Below, piece by piece: positions 8,415 through 18,660 of a DNA stretch of 64,000 nt. Positions within the stretch are counted from its first letter, which is position 1. Each line of letters begins with the position of its first letter. Position numbers and translations under genes: made by a program. The notes below the pieces were generated by a model. It made no database searches and was not told the DNA's origin. It was given only the letters and a program-made list of their open reading frames with translations. Origin of the DNA: Polynucleobacter sp. MWH-Braz-FAM2G (GTDB taxonomy: Bacteria; Pseudomonadota; Gammaproteobacteria; Burkholderiales; Burkholderiaceae); contig NZ_CP061300.1 of NCBI RefSeq assembly GCF_018687635.1, positions 124,001 through 188,000 on the forward strand, read 5' to 3'.

Positions 8415-9494
8415 TTAGTTATCGCCTAGTGCTGCAAGCAACTCCGCTTGATGTTCTGATGCAAGGGCATTGCATAAATCATCTAAATCGCCATCCATCA
8501 TGGCATCAATTTTGTAAAGAGTGAGGTTGATGCGGTGATCGGTAATGCGTCCTTGTGGAAAGTTGTAGGTGCGGATACGATCACTACGATCCCCTGAGCC
8601 AATTAGAGATTTGCGAGTCTGCGCTTCTAATTGATGTTTCTCACGTTCACGGGCGTCCATGATGCGAGACACCAATACCTTCATCGCCTGTTCGCGATTG
8701 CGGTGTTGGCTGCGGTCATCTTGGCATTCAACCACTGTGCCAGTTGGTAAATGTGTAATACGTACTGCAGAGTCAGTTTTATTAATATGTTGACCGCCAG
8801 CACCAGATGCTCTGAAAGTATCGATACGCAATTCAGCGGGATTAATTTTGACTGCTTCAAGCTCGTCTGCCTCTGGCATCACAGCGACAGTACAAGCTGA
8901 AGTGTGTATGCGGCCCTGGGTTTCTGTTTGTGGGACACGCTGCACGCGATGACCGCCCGATTCAAATTTGAGACGAGAGTAGACTGCTTGACCAACTAGG
9001 CGTAATACAACCTCTTTATAACCACCCAAATCTGATTCAGCGGCGCTGACAATCTCTACTTTCCAGCCTTGGCGCTCCGCAAAGCGGGTGTACATCCTTA
9101 ACAGATCGCCTGCAAAAAGTGCGCTTTCATCACCACCAGTTCCTGCACGAATTTCTAAAAAGACATTGCGCTCATCGTTTTCATCTTTAGGAAGTAGTAG
9201 TTTTTGGAGGGTGCTTTCAAGCTCTTCCATAGTAGCTAAAGCTTGTTTTTGCTCATCATCCGCAAAATCTTTCATTTCAGGATCTTTACGCATTTCTTCT
9301 GCCGCTTGGGCATCTGCCTCGGCTTGCTTGTAAAGGCTAAATTGCTCTACTACGGTCGCAATATCAGAATGTTCGCGTGTGAGCTTCCGATAAGAATCCA
9401 TATCTTTAGTGGCTTCTTCGGAGGTTAAAAGGGAGTTGAGTTCGGCTAAGCGCGTATCTAGGTGGTCTAGCTTAGCCCGCATGCTGGGCTTCAT
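8415..9494 (-). CDS. prfA: Peptide chain release factor 1
   Basis: The 359-aa protein terminates translation at UAA and UAG. The catalytic GGQ is at residues 233-235 ('[18 protein letters not shown]'). The codon-reading PxT tripeptide of RF1 appears as PQT (188-190, in '[18 protein letters not shown]'), where E. coli has PAT; RF2 would have SPF. It abuts hemA (the ATG is immediately after the hemA stop) and is followed by prmC. Confidence 0.97.
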   Translation of the reverse strand: MKPSMRAKLDHLDTRLAELNSLLTSEEATKDMDSYRKLTREHSDIATVVEQFSLYKQAEADAQAAEEMRKDPEMKDFADDEQKQALATMEELESTLQKLLLPKDENDERNVFLEIRAGTGGDESALFAGDLLRMYTRFAERQGWKVEIVSAAESDLGGYKEVVLRLVGQAVYSRLKFESGGHRVQRVPQTETQGRIHTSACTVAVMPEADELEAVKINPAELRIDTFRASGAGGQHINKTDSAVRITHLPTGTVVECQDDRSQHRNREQAMKVLVSRIMDAREREKHQLEAQTRKSLIGSGDRSDRIRTYNFPQGRITDHRINLTLYKIDAMMDGDLDDLCNALASEHQAELLAALGDN

Positions 9495-10811
9495 CTAATG
9501 GTCTTCTGGCTTTGAATGCGAGGCGAATAATTTAGGTAACAACTTAATCAAGGCGTCACGCTCAGCGCCATTAGAGTGTTGCAAAGCATGGAGTGAACCA
9601 TGCAAAAATTTGTTTGTTAGACCTTGAGCCATTGCGTTGAGCACTTCCTGTGGATCATCCCCACGCATAAGGCGCTTCATCGCGCGTTCTAATTCTAGTT
9701 GGCGTAAGCGTTCACCTTGCTGCTGAATATCCTGAATGAGTGGAACAGCATTGCGAGCCTGCATCCAATGCATAAAGTTATCAACGCGATCTTCGATGAT
9801 GACTTCAGCTTGACTTACAGCGGCTTGACGCAAGTTGGTACCAGTCTGAATCATGACTCCTAAGTCATCAACTGTGTATAGGTAAATATCATCTAGCCTG
9901 GAAATCTCAGGCTCAAAGTCTCTAGGTACTGCTAAGTCAATCATCACCATCGGTTTGTGGCGGCGTTGCTTTAGAGCGCTCTCAACCATGCCTAGTCCAA
10001 TAATGGGTAGGGATGAAGCAGTGCTAGAAACAATAATGTCGAATTCATGTAAACGACTTGGTAATTCAGATAACTTAAATGATTCTGCTTGCACATCTTG
10101 TGCTGAAATAGAATCTGCGAGCTCTTGGCCGCGTTCAATAGTGCGATTTGCGATCGCTACATTTTTTGGTTTACGTGCAACAAAATGCGTTGCACATAAG
10201 GTAATCATGTCGCCAGCGCCAATGAATAGAATTTTCTGATCAGAAATTTTTTCAAAGATACGCTCTGAGAGACGCACTGAAGCTGCTGCCATGGAAATAG
10301 AGTGCGCACCAATTTCGGTAGAGCCCCGAACCTCTTTAGCAACTGCAAAGGTTTTTTGGAAAAGCTGATTCAGGTATGTTCCCAAAACGCCAGCATCATT
10401 TGCGGTTCGAACGGCATCCTTCATTTGACCCAAAATTTGGGTCTCACCAATCACCATCGAATCTAATCCACAAGCAACCCTAAATGCGTGTCGTACCGCA
10501 TCCGATTGTGGCAAAGAATAAATATGTGGCTCGAGACTGCTTGGAGCTAGCTTTTGAGTTTTAGCTAACCAGTCGAAAGTAGCCTCATGAAGAACGCCTG
10601 CTGCATTTTCGTCATTAGCAGCGCAATAGACTTCAGTTCTATTGCAAGTTGACAAAATCGTTGCTTCTGGGAGCCCAGCGTGATTCGCGCCAACCAAATG
10701 TTGGCGAAGATCGTGTAACGCTTCTTGAAGAAATTCAGGGTCAAAAGCGACTTTTTCCCGAATGGCTACCGGCGCTGTGTGATGATTGATGCCAAGGGCT
10801 AACAACTTCAT
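9495..10811 (-). CDS. hemA: Glutamyl-tRNA reductase
   Basis: The 438-aa protein reduces Glu-tRNA to glutamate-1-semialdehyde, the first committed step of C5 tetrapyrrole synthesis. The N-terminus '[18 protein letters not shown]' and the catalytic Cys56 in '[11 protein letters not shown]' are present, as is '[15 protein letters not shown]'. The NADPH domain has '[17 protein letters not shown]', and a C-terminal dimerisation helix follows. It is the first gene of hemA-prfA-prmC-grxD. A short gap (43 bp) separates it from a divergent small membrane protein, so both promoters must overlap or lie within coding sequence. Confidence 0.97.
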   Translation of the reverse strand: MKLLALGINHHTAPVAIREKVAFDPEFLQEALHDLRQHLVGANHAGLPEATILSTCNRTEVYCAANDENAAGVLHEATFDWLAKTQKLAPSSLEPHIYSLPQSDAVRHAFRVACGLDSMVIGETQILGQMKDAVRTANDAGVLGTYLNQLFQKTFAVAKEVRGSTEIGAHSISMAAASVRLSERIFEKISDQKILFIGAGDMITLCATHFVARKPKNVAIANRTIERGQELADSISAQDVQAESFKLSELPSRLHEFDIIVSSTASSLPIIGLGMVESALKQRRHKPMVMIDLAVPRDFEPEISRLDDIYLYTVDDLGVMIQTGTNLRQAAVSQAEVIIEDRVDNFMHWMQARNAVPLIQDIQQQGERLRQLELERAMKRLMRGDDPQEVLNAMAQGLTNKFLHGSLHALQHSNGAERDALIKLLPKLFASHSKPEDH

Positions 10812-10854
10812 AATGGGGATTATAGATTTGATAGTGGTATTAATGGGGGTATGA

Positions 10855-11109
10855 ATGGGGTTTTTGGCTTTTCTGGTGATTGGGAGTATCTCTGGGGTAT
10901 CTGCTTGGATTTTTTATCCCAGACCATCCAGAGGGGCTAGATCTGGGAAAATTTTCATCGCCCTTACGCTGGGATTTGTAGCTGCAGCTCTTAGCTCATA
11001 TTTGGGCCAATTTTTAGGGTTTTTTCAATCTGGCCAAATTCTAGAATGGGCCAGCGCTATTTTTGCGGCCTCCGCCGTAGGCGGTATTTTTGCTGCTTTA
11101 GCTAAATAA
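10855..11109 (+). CDS. Small integral membrane protein
   Basis: The 84-aa protein has three hydrophobic stretches (about residues 3-20, 32-50, 62-82) separated by a basic loop '[12 protein letters not shown]'. Glycine-rich helices such as '[17 protein letters not shown]' and '[11 protein letters not shown]' recall the short GlsB/YeaQ/YmgE (transglycosylase-associated) membrane family, a weak resemblance. No function can be assigned. It is divergent from hemA, and its 3' end overlaps the convergent ung gene by 12 bp. Confidence 0.7.
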   Translation: MGFLAFLVIGSISGVSAWIFYPRPSRGARSGKIFIALTLGFVAAALSSYLGQFLGFFQSGQILEWASAIFAASAVGGIFAALAK

Positions 11110-11853
11110 ATCTGTCTGAGAGTTTTCCACCCAACGAATGGGTATCAAATTATGGCCCTCTAACCATTTGTTGGCATCAGTAAAGTGCCTACAACTACCT
11201 TTGCCTCCAGGCTGCAAAAATGGCTTATCAGTTTTGTATACGCCTAAGCCAGATGGGTGGGAGGATTGCATAACTAATTGATCAACGCCATCTTTAATTA
11301 GGGGTAGCTTTGACTGAGCATGACCGCCCCATAGCATCCAGATTAAATGGGGTTTTTGCTTGGCAAGGGCGCTAATTAAGAAGTCAATTAAGCTCTTCCA
11401 GCCCAAATTGGTGTGACTACCTGCCTCGCCTAATTTGACGCTTAAAGCAGTGTTGAGAAGTAGCACCCCTTGTTTTGCCCAGTGATGTAAATCACCATGG
11501 GGCAGTTGACCAAATCCCTCCAGAGCAAGCGCCTTGCTAATGTTCCGAAGAGAGCTAGGAAATACGCGTGAGTTAGGAGCAATATCTGCAGGTATAGAAA
11601 ATGCTAAACCTTGTGCTAAATCCGGTGAGTGATAAGGGTCTTGTCCCAAAATAATCACCTTTACTGAATTCACTGGACAGAGCTTTAGTGCTTTAAAAAA
11701 GTTATGAGGCTCAGGTCTTACTAAGTGGGGATTGGAATCTAAAACAGCTTGTAAATTTCTCGTTAATGATTGCCAGTCTGTTGACTCAAAGTAGTCGTGC
11801 AATAGTTCACGCCAATCACTTGGAATATCGTCCTTTGAAAATAGAGGCTTCAA
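11098..11853 (-). CDS. ung: Uracil-DNA glycosylase
   Basis: The 251-aa family-1 enzyme excises uracil from DNA at the start of base-excision repair. The water-activating loop is 'ILGQDPYHSPDLAQGLAFS' with the catalytic Asp72. The uracil pocket segment 'GVLLLNTALSV' is present. The minor-groove loop is 'HPSGLGVYK' (His199), where E. coli has HPSPLS, a tolerated variation of the Leu intercalation loop. The start is TTG, 6 bp after the stop of the upstream M61 gene, with only a weak GAAA preceding it. No in-frame ATG exists nearby, and the N-terminus 'KPLFSKDDIPSDW' fits the family. Confidence 0.94.
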   Translation of the reverse strand: MKPLFSKDDIPSDWRELLHDYFESTDWQSLTRNLQAVLDSNPHLVRPEPHNFFKALKLCPVNSVKVIILGQDPYHSPDLAQGLAFSIPADIAPNSRVFPSSLRNISKALALEGFGQLPHGDLHHWAKQGVLLLNTALSVKLGEAGSHTNLGWKSLIDFLISALAKQKPHLIWMLWGGHAQSKLPLIKDGVDQLVMQSSHPSGLGVYKTDKPFLQPGGKGSCRHFTDANKWLEGHNLIPIRWVENSQTDLFS

Positions 11854-11859
11854 TTTCTA

Positions 11860-13641
11860 TTAAGCTGCTTTCTTAGGTTTTAATTCATATTGTGTTGGTA
11901 CGGCAATATTTTGGAGCGATACCATGCGCTCATACTCAAGATCATCTCGAAAGAAGGTGATGCGAACATGAGTGTTTTCAGAGAGGCTGCCTAGAACTTT
12001 ATCCCAGCGTGCATTCGTGACACGCTGACCATCAATGCTAACTAGTAAGTCTCCAGCAGCTAAGCCTGCAGCTTGCGCAATGCCACCATCGAGTACATGG
12101 GTAACCTTGAGCCAACCATTGGCATCGGTATGTCGCATTCCAAGCTGCAATTTTAATTTTGCTAATGCGGTATGAGATTTTTCTTCTACGGAGATCAGCT
12201 TTGAAGCAATCCATTTTTGAAGTGGAATATCTTCAACGCCAAAAATATAGCGTGCCTTTATTTCGTTCCAGATTTTATTAAAACCATTGCCGAGCAATTC
12301 AGAAACTAAATGGTCTAGACCATCCTCGGTAAGTCCGTCAGAGTTAACGCCATGCCTTTTCCAAAGCAAGCGCATTAAGTCATCAAGGGATTGTTGATTT
12401 TTTGTGAATGCGCGGATTTGTAAATCTAGGCCCAGTGCTAGTAAGGCACCTTTCCCGTAGTAGCTGACAACCGCGTTGGGAGTGTTTTCGTCGATTTGGT
12501 AATACTTTGTCCAAGCATCAAACGAGCTGTCGGCCAGGCTCTGTTTCTGACGTCCAGGTCCGCGCAGAATGGCATTCCAATTGTCCGCAACCAAATTTAA
12601 ATATGTTTTGAGGTCAATTCGCTTGCTTCGCAATAACTGAAGGTCATCGTAGTAGCTGGTAAAGCCTTCAAATATCCAAAGCAAGCGGGTATGGTTTCGC
12701 TTGGATAGGTCATAGGGCTGGAATGCCTTTGGCTGTATGCGCTTGACTAACCATGCATGGAAATACTCATGACTACACAAGCCCAGAAATTCTCTATAAG
12801 CAGACTCTTCAAAGAGAATGTTTTCTTGGGGTATCTGATCTCGTCTACAGAGTAATGCAGTGCTATTGCGATGTTCGAGACCACCATAGCCATTCAAAAC
12901 AGCATTTACTATGAAAAGATATTCACTAAAGGGGGCCTGCTTTGTTTTTGGCTCAAAGAGGTTGATGGTGGTCGAGCAAATTGCCTGTAAGTCTTGCGAT
13001 AAGCGTTTGGCATCAATAATGTGGTTGCATCCTTGAATTGCCATGCGATGTGGTACGCCATTTGATTCCCAGTGCACCAGTTGAAATTCTCCAATAGCAA
13101 CTGGATGGTCTAGTAAATCATCATAATTTTTTGCGAGATAAAAACCAAACCCACGTTCATCAGTTTTGGCTGCTCTTAAGGTGGTCTGCACAGTCCAGTG
13201 ATCGGCAAATGCCAACTTTGGCGGAACAATAGCTAGTGAGCATGGTAAGTGCTCTTGTCCATTAACGGCCAAGCACAGACTAGTTGCATTAAAAAATGCA
13301 CGTTCTGTATCAAGATAAGCCGCACGCACCGATGAATCAAATGCATAAACGGTCGTTAGCACTTCGACTGGACCTTTGCTCGGAGGCAATTGCCAATGAT
13401 CATTATCAATGCGTTCAAGCATCAATTTTTTATGATTATCTGAAGCGGAGTAGGCTTCAATGGTCTCAATATGTTTACTGAAATCGCGAATTAAATAGCT
13501 TCCTGGTATCCAAGCTGGCATTTGTAAAATCTGACCGCTTGGATTAGGGTTTGCAATATGTAGTTTAACGCGAAAGCGATGGGCATGAAGATCCGCTGGC
13601 CAGACTGTGTATTGAATTGCAGGCAAATCAACAGTGCTCAT
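11860..13641 (-). CDS. M61 family glycyl-aminopeptidase-like metalloprotease with PDZ domain
   Basis: The 593-aa protein resembles M61 peptidases of the Sphingomonas glycyl aminopeptidase type. The order is an N-terminal beta domain (1-200), 'YGGLEHRNS' (252-260), the zinc motif HEYFH (291-295), third ligand Glu325 in 'WIFEGFTSYYDD', then a C-terminal PDZ domain ('GGIAQAAGLAAGDLLVSIDG', about 510-575). No signal peptide is visible, so it probably acts in the cytosol, where it may trim N-terminal small residues. It is followed 6 bp later by ung and preceded 5 bp away by dsbC on the same strand, forming an ubiH-type-dsbC-M61-ung operon. Confidence 0.9.
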   Translation of the reverse strand: MSTVDLPAIQYTVWPADLHAHRFRVKLHIANPNPSGQILQMPAWIPGSYLIRDFSKHIETIEAYSASDNHKKLMLERIDNDHWQLPPSKGPVEVLTTVYAFDSSVRAAYLDTERAFFNATSLCLAVNGQEHLPCSLAIVPPKLAFADHWTVQTTLRAAKTDERGFGFYLAKNYDDLLDHPVAIGEFQLVHWESNGVPHRMAIQGCNHIIDAKRLSQDLQAICSTTINLFEPKTKQAPFSEYLFIVNAVLNGYGGLEHRNSTALLCRRDQIPQENILFEESAYREFLGLCSHEYFHAWLVKRIQPKAFQPYDLSKRNHTRLLWIFEGFTSYYDDLQLLRSKRIDLKTYLNLVADNWNAILRGPGRQKQSLADSSFDAWTKYYQIDENTPNAVVSYYGKGALLALGLDLQIRAFTKNQQSLDDLMRLLWKRHGVNSDGLTEDGLDHLVSELLGNGFNKIWNEIKARYIFGVEDIPLQKWIASKLISVEEKSHTALAKLKLQLGMRHTDANGWLKVTHVLDGGIAQAAGLAAGDLLVSIDGQRVTNARWDKVLGSLSENTHVRITFFRDDLEYERMVSLQNIAVPTQYELKPKKAA

Positions 13642-13646
13642 AGTAT

Positions 13647-14363
13647 TTATTTCAGTGAATTAAATTTCTTCTCAATATCAGTGATTTGAACCGCCCCAGG
13701 AAAGCGACTGCCATCAGTAAAAAATAAAGTGGGGGTGCCAGTGATGCCATATGTTTTGGCAAACGCCAAATTTTTATCTAGAGGTGCATTGCACTCACCT
13801 TTACCACTTGGCGCAACACCATTGACCATCCAGTCAATATAGGATTTGTAAGGATCAGAGGAGCACCAAATTTGTTTAGACTTTTGTGCCGAATCAGCAG
13901 ATAAGATCGGTATTAAATAAGTGTAGATAGTGACGTTATCTAATTGTTGTAATGATTTTTCTAGGCGTTTGCAGTAACCACAGTTAGGGTCTGAAAAAAC
14001 CGCTAATTGACGACTGCCATTACCGCGAACATTCTTAATAGCATTCGCTTGGTTTAGCTCACTCCATTTAATACGGTTAAGGTCTGCCTGTCTTTGTTCG
14101 GTAATATTTTTACCGGTAGAAAGATCAATGATTTCACCTTGAATAAGATACTTTCCTGAGGCATCAGTATAAAAAATATCATTGCCCACCAATACTTCAT
14201 AAAGACCTGATACGGGTGCTGGAGAAACACTTTTTACTTTTGCATTAGTGCCTAGTTTTTTTTGGATTTCAGTTTTTACTTGTTGCTCTTGTTGAGCATG
14301 AAGTGGGCTTACGCAAATGAAAGTTGCCCCGATAAATGCAATTGCAGTTAACAATTTATTCAA
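13647..14363 (-). CDS. dsbC: DsbC-type thiol:disulfide interchange protein
   Basis: The precursor has 238 aa. I take the TTG at 14363 as start: it gives a compact signal peptide (MNKLLTAIAFIGATF..., cleavage after 'SPLHA', residue 23) and has GGAG 9 nt upstream. A longer reading from TTG 14390 is possible. The mature protein has an N-terminal dimerisation domain and a thioredoxin domain with CGYC at 128-131 ('SDPNCGYCKRLE'), plus a second Cys pair (WCSS ... GECN) as in E. coli DsbC. It isomerises disulfides in the periplasm. The start lies just before the stop of the upstream hydroxylase gene, overlapping it by 8 bp. Confidence 0.92.
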   Translation of the reverse strand: MNKLLTAIAFIGATFICVSPLHAQQEQQVKTEIQKKLGTNAKVKSVSPAPVSGLYEVLVGNDIFYTDASGKYLIQGEIIDLSTGKNITEQRQADLNRIKWSELNQANAIKNVRGNGSRQLAVFSDPNCGYCKRLEKSLQQLDNVTIYTYLIPILSADSAQKSKQIWCSSDPYKSYIDWMVNGVAPSGKGECNAPLDKNLAFAKTYGITGTPTLFFTDGSRFPGAVQITDIEKKFNSLK

Positions 14364-15630
14364 AATCAATTTCTCCCAAAGCGCGTTCAATCAAGTGCTG
14401 TTTTATAAAGTGGCTTTTATTTACAAGACCTAATCCCCAGTTACGAAGTTGGCGTTCTGTATTGCTGGTCGCAGAAAACAATTTCTTTAGTTTGTCAGTG
14501 ACCCACAAAAGTGCGCTTGTGTCTCCCTGCCGTTGACGTTCATAACGTCGCAGTAATACTAGATCATTAGGTTGGCGAAAGGGTTCTCTTTTGCTCAAAG
14601 TATTCAGCAGTACTGCTACATCTCGTAAACCCAGATTGAGGCCTTGTCCAGCTAGTGGGTGCATGACGTGTGCTGCATCTCCGATCAATGCTACTCTCGG
14701 AGAAGCTTTGGGACCGATAAAACGTTGGGCGCGAATTTTTCTTAAAGGGAAGGCAGCTGGTGTTGAGTTCAGTGTGAGTTCGCCTAACTGTTTTGGAATT
14801 GCTCCATTGGCAATAGATGTAAATTGATCTAACCATTGCGCTTGAGTTAACTTTAATAAATCTGCAGCATGCTCAGGAGAAGTAGACCAAACCATCGAAA
14901 CTTGCTTCCCTGGTAAAGGCAGCATGGCAACAATATCACCGCCTGGTAAAAACCACTGAAAGGCGGTTTCCAAATGAGGATAGGTGCAAGTCCAGTTTGC
15001 AACTACAGCGCTTTGTGAATAACTTTCTTCGGTGGTGCTAATACCAAGTTCATTGCGAATTGGAGAGTTCGCACCATCTGCTGCGATCACTAGTTTTGCA
15101 CTGAGTGTTCCACCGTTTTTTAGGTGCAGGGTGGTTTTTTCAGGATCAACATCAATCTTTTCTACGGCATCACTGATTCGTTCCAATTTATTTTGAAAAC
15201 GACAAGCCTGATCAATTGTGTGCTCAATTAGGTTGGATTCGCCAATCCAGGCTAATTGAGGTGTTCCCGCTTCAAATGCTGAAAGGTGAAGGCAGTCCTC
15301 TTTTCCACCCCTGTCACCATAGATTCGCATATCTCTGACCGTCTGCAGTCGATCATGATCTATTGCGTCCCAAATTTGTAGGTGGGCTAATAATTTTTGG
15401 GTGCTGGGAGAGAATGCATAAATTCTCTGGCCCCATTGATTGCCTTGTGGGCTGGGGATGGTTTGTCCCAAATCAGGGGCAATCTCTATTGTCTGAAAAC
15501 CTTGCTGTGCAAGACCTAGGGCGCATGCCTTGCCCACAATGCCTCCGCCGACCACAATCACGTCCGCGGTCCGGTTTTGGGGGTGTGGGGTTAAAGGTTT
15601 GGAGGGGTGTTTAGTGTGAACTTCTGACAT
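14356..15630 (-). CDS. FAD-dependent monooxygenase, UbiH/UbiF/Coq6 family
   Basis: The 424-aa aromatic-ring hydroxylase is probably for ubiquinone synthesis. The FAD Rossmann motif is 'VIVVGGGIVGKACALGLAQQ' near the N-terminus, with a second FAD motif 'VALIGDAAHVMHPLAGQGLN' about residues 310-330. 'VIAADGANSPIRNELGI' is the DG motif between them. Which ring position it hydroxylates (UbiH, UbiF, UbiI or UbiM-like) cannot be decided from motifs. ATG 15630 is preferred over an upstream TTG, since it gives the usual short leader. It is divergent from ychF with 40 bp between. Confidence 0.9.
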   Translation of the reverse strand: MSEVHTKHPSKPLTPHPQNRTADVIVVGGGIVGKACALGLAQQGFQTIEIAPDLGQTIPSPQGNQWGQRIYAFSPSTQKLLAHLQIWDAIDHDRLQTVRDMRIYGDRGGKEDCLHLSAFEAGTPQLAWIGESNLIEHTIDQACRFQNKLERISDAVEKIDVDPEKTTLHLKNGGTLSAKLVIAADGANSPIRNELGISTTEESYSQSAVVANWTCTYPHLETAFQWFLPGGDIVAMLPLPGKQVSMVWSTSPEHAADLLKLTQAQWLDQFTSIANGAIPKQLGELTLNSTPAAFPLRKIRAQRFIGPKASPRVALIGDAAHVMHPLAGQGLNLGLRDVAVLLNTLSKREPFRQPNDLVLLRRYERQRQGDTSALLWVTDKLKKLFSATSNTERQLRNWGLGLVNKSHFIKQHLIERALGEIDFE

Positions 15631-15670
15631 AACTCGATGATATCGAAACAAGCACCTTTACAATACGGGT

Positions 15671-16765
15671 ATGTCTTTGAAATGTGGCATCGTCGGCCTG
15701 CCTAATGTCGGCAAATCTACCCTTTTTAACGCGCTTACCAAAGCTGGAATCGCTGCGGAAAACTATCCTTTCTGCACGATTGAGCCCAATGTAGGTGTTG
15801 TTGAGGTCCCTGACCCACGTTTAGCCGCATTGGCTGAAATCGTGAAGCCTGAGCGCATACTGCCTGCAGCTGTCGAGTTTGTCGATATTGCGGGTTTAGT
15901 CGCTGGGGCATCAAAGGGTGAAGGCCTTGGAAACCAGTTTTTGGCGAATATTCGTGAAACGGATGCCATTACCCATGTAGTGCGGTGCTTTGAGGATCCA
16001 AACGTCATTCATGTGGCCGGAAAAATCGACCCAATTGCAGATATTGGAGTAATTGATACTGAATTGGCTTTATCTGACCTAGGAACGGTTGAGAAAACAT
16101 TGAACCGCTCTAGTAAGGCGGCTAAGTCCGGTAATGACAAAGAGGCAGCGGCCTTGGTAGCAGTGCTTACCAAGGTTCAAGCCCATTTGGATTCTGCCTT
16201 GCCAGTCCGAAGTCTGAATCTTAGTGATGATGAAAAGCTATTGATCAAGCCCTTGTGCTTAATTACCGCCAAGCCTGCAATGTATGTTGCGAACGTGAAG
16301 GAAGACGGCTTTACTGATAATCCGCACCTCGAGGCTGTCAAACGACATGCCGCAAAAGAAAATGCCCCTGTCGTAGCAGTGTGTGCTGCCATTGAGGCCG
16401 AGATAGCGGACTTAGATGATGCTGACAAAGTTGAGTTTTTGGCCGATTTGGGCATGGATGAGCCAGGCCTAGATCGCGTTATTCGGGCAGGCTATTCATT
16501 GTTGGGTTTGCAAACTTATTTCACCGCCGGCGTGAAAGAGGTTCGCGCATGGACTATTCGTGTAGGTGATACCGCACCTCAAGCAGCCGGCGTTATTCAT
16601 ACTGACTTTGAGCGTGGTTTTATTCGTGCCCAGACTATTTCTTACGATGACTTTGTAAAGTTTAGGGGTGAGGCGGGCGCTAAGGAGGCTGGCAAGATGC
16701 GTGCAGAGGGTAAGGAGTACATTGTTAAAGACGGAGATGTCTTGAATTTCTTATTTAATGTGTAA
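15671..16765 (+). CDS. ychF: Ribosome-associated Obg-family ATPase YchF/OLA1
   Basis: The 364-aa protein has '[21 protein letters not shown]' as the P-loop, '[20 protein letters not shown]' as the switch II region, and the C-terminal TGS domain ending '[19 protein letters not shown]', which is nearly invariant. YchF binds and hydrolyses ATP rather than GTP and associates with ribosomes; it is linked to oxidative-stress and translation-start control in E. coli. It is monocistronic by appearance, with a strong terminator immediately after. Confidence 0.97.
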   Translation: MSLKCGIVGLPNVGKSTLFNALTKAGIAAENYPFCTIEPNVGVVEVPDPRLAALAEIVKPERILPAAVEFVDIAGLVAGASKGEGLGNQFLANIRETDAITHVVRCFEDPNVIHVAGKIDPIADIGVIDTELALSDLGTVEKTLNRSSKAAKSGNDKEAAALVAVLTKVQAHLDSALPVRSLNLSDDEKLLIKPLCLITAKPAMYVANVKEDGFTDNPHLEAVKRHAAKENAPVVAVCAAIEAEIADLDDADKVEFLADLGMDEPGLDRVIRAGYSLLGLQTYFTAGVKEVRAWTIRVGDTAPQAAGVIHTDFERGFIRAQTISYDDFVKFRGEAGAKEAGKMRAEGKEYIVKDGDVLNFLFNV

Positions 16766-16785
16766 GCCAACTCAGCTTGTTAATC

Positions 16786-16811
16786 AAAAAAGCCCTGAAA
16801 AGGGCTTTTTG
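16786..16811. terminator. Intrinsic terminator between ychF and the winged-helix gene
   Basis: A perfect 10-bp stem AAAAAGCCCT / AGGGCTTTTT with a GAAA loop, followed by TG-T3. A-rich and T-rich flanks make it usable from both convergent genes. Confidence 0.9.
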
Positions 16812-16837
16812 TTTATATATAACTAAATCTTTAGTGC

Positions 16838-17188
16838 TTAGGCTGTTTTGACCGCTTTTTCTAGGCACTTAGAGAGTTCTTCATAGCGTTTCAGAGCCAT
16901 CTTAGTGGGCAGTACTTCCTTTTTTCGACCGTCTACATTGGCTGCCATTTTGATGTAACCCATAGCGCTTAGATTTTTAAGGCGCCCATGTAAAGTAGCT
17001 TGCGAACCTAGCTCAGTAAGTGATATTAAATCGCCTACTAAGATAGGTTGATCGGCATGAGCGCAAGCAACAATCTTATCAAGCAAGCCTTCCTCAATAC
17101 AGTCCAGCTTTTTACCAGGATTGATTCGATCTAGTGCGTCAATTAAGTTAAGAAACTTAATATAGGGAGAATTTTGTGAAGTTGGCAT
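16838..17188 (-). CDS. Small winged-helix (MarR-like) regulator
   Basis: The 116-aa protein is predicted as one winged helix-turn-helix. A helix 'EEGLLDKIVACA' is followed by 'ILVGDLISLTELGSQATLHGRLKNLSAMGYIK', which looks like the HTH plus recognition helix. The wing is 'NVDGRKKEVLPTKMALKRYEEL'. The wing pattern 'DGR-K-x-V-x-x-T' is characteristic of MarR-type regulators, although the N- and C-terminal dimerisation helices are short. Target and ligand are unknown. It is divergent from the membrane-protein gene at 17297 with 108 bp between, a plausible place for an operator. Confidence 0.75.
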   Translation of the reverse strand: MPTSQNSPYIKFLNLIDALDRINPGKKLDCIEEGLLDKIVACAHADQPILVGDLISLTELGSQATLHGRLKNLSAMGYIKMAANVDGRKKEVLPTKMALKRYEELSKCLEKAVKTA

Positions 17189-17296
17189 ATAAATGATGGC
17201 TATCTAGTACAGGCTTTTAAGCTAGTATGAGTGTATTACTAGTACCCAGTAATAGCAATTGATGAGCGTCAATCAAAAATAAATCTATTAATTCCA

Positions 17297-17866
17297 ATGT
17301 CTAAATTATTCAATACTTCTTTGGAGTGGTTTCTAGGATGTGTTATTAGTTTTTTAGCGTACGGACTACTCTTTTATTTCAATGAGTGGCTTACAAATCA
17401 ATTAGTTTTTAGTTTGGGAGTGAACTGGATTTATCTTCCTGCAGGCTTGCGATTATTTCTGACATTGATTTTTGGATTTCCTGGGGCGCTTGGAATTGGT
17501 ATTGCTTCCTTTTTAATTAGCTATTTTGGCGCTTTCTCTCATGATTTGACGGTGTGTATAGGTATTGGGCTCATTTCTGGATTTGCGCCTTACTTGGCCA
17601 GAATTTTTGTTTTGAGCAACCTTAGTCTTGAGCCTGACTTAAGTAATCTAAATTTCCCCAAGGTTGTTGCTTGCATTTTAATTTATGCCTTGCTCTCGGC
17701 AGGTTTGCATCAATGGTGGTTCTCTACGATGGGACTAGAAAATGCTGGTGGCTTGAATCATTTTTTTGTGATGTTTATGGGTGACGTCCTAGGTGCATTA
17801 CTACTCATTTCGCTAATTAAATATTGCTTAGATCTATTAAAAAAATCTAGGAGAACAGCTCACTAA
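17297..17866 (+). CDS. Integral membrane protein, MASE1-like
   Basis: The 189-aa protein has five or six hydrophobic segments and basic ends, and no soluble domain. The stretch '[20 protein letters not shown]' (about residues 47-66) resembles the conserved 'W-x-P-x-G-[ILV]-x-L-x-[LA]-L-x-x-[FY]-G' of the MASE1 sensory membrane domain. Here no output domain (GGDEF, kinase) is attached. Function is unknown. Its 3' end overlaps the convergent trpC gene by 20 bp. Confidence 0.65.
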   Translation: MSKLFNTSLEWFLGCVISFLAYGLLFYFNEWLTNQLVFSLGVNWIYLPAGLRLFLTLIFGFPGALGIGIASFLISYFGAFSHDLTVCIGIGLISGFAPYLARIFVLSNLSLEPDLSNLNFPKVVACILIYALLSAGLHQWWFSTMGLENAGGLNHFFVMFMGDVLGALLLISLIKYCLDLLKKSRRTAH

Positions 17867-18650
17867 GTGCTTCACCTGGATTTGGAGCGCGCATAAAAGC
17901 TTCGCCGACTAGAAAGGCGTTAACTTGATTATTGCGCATGAGTTCTACATCGGCTCGACCTAAAATTCCTGATTCAGTTACCAAGGTCTTATTGTTTGGA
18001 ACCATTGGTAAAAGCGATAGAGTGGTTTGTAGCGTCACCTCAAAGGTTTTGAGATTGCGATTATTGATGCCAAGAAGTGGCGTTTTAAGCTCTAGTGCTT
18101 GTTCTAGCTCTGGAGCGTTGTGAACTTCAACCAGAACATCCAATCCGAGTTCATGGGCGCACGCTTCAAGTTCCTTCATCTGGTTGAGCTCTAAACACGC
18201 CACAATTAATAAGATAGCATCAGCGCCAATTGCACGCGCTTCATAGACCTGGTAAGGATCTATAGTGAAGTCTTTGCGCAATACTGGAATGTGGCAAGCA
18301 GCTCGGGCTTGTTGAAGATAATTATTGCAGCCCTGAAAGTAATCGACATCTGTTAGGACTGATAGACAAGCAGCTCCATGTTTTTCGTAGGATTGAGCTA
18401 TATCAGCGGGCACAAAGTTATCACGTAATATTCCTTTGCTAGGACTTGCCTTTTTGATTTCTGCGATAACGCCAGCCTTGCCAGCAAAAATCTTTTGCTC
18501 AATCGCACGAATAAAGCCCCTTGGCTTCAGGAGCGGGTCTAAATTATTGGCTTCCGCTTGCTCACGTTGATTAGTAAGGGATAAACGCTGAAGACAGTTG
18601 GCAACTTCTAGCTTTTTGGTTGCAACGATTTTGTCGAGGATATCGCTCAT
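17847..18650 (-). CDS. trpC: Indole-3-glycerol phosphate synthase
   Basis: The 267-aa monofunctional TIM barrel converts CdRP to indole-3-glycerol phosphate. The order is '[15 protein letters not shown]' N-terminal helix, '[13 protein letters not shown]' (catalytic Lys), '[23 protein letters not shown]', '[19 protein letters not shown]' and '[16 protein letters not shown]'. The ATG at 18650 lies 10 bp after the trpD stop; a longer in-frame reading would overlap trpD and add an atypical leader. It is last in the trp operon. trpF, trpB and trpA are not in the window. Confidence 0.96.
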   Translation of the reverse strand: MSDILDKIVATKKLEVANCLQRLSLTNQREQAEANNLDPLLKPRGFIRAIEQKIFAGKAGVIAEIKKASPSKGILRDNFVPADIAQSYEKHGAACLSVLTDVDYFQGCNNYLQQARAACHIPVLRKDFTIDPYQVYEARAIGADAILLIVACLELNQMKELEACAHELGLDVLVEVHNAPELEQALELKTPLLGINNRNLKTFEVTLQTTLSLLPMVPNNKTLVTESGILGRADVELMRNNQVNAFLVGEAFMRAPNPGEALSELFS

Positions 18651-18660
18651 GAAGAATGAT

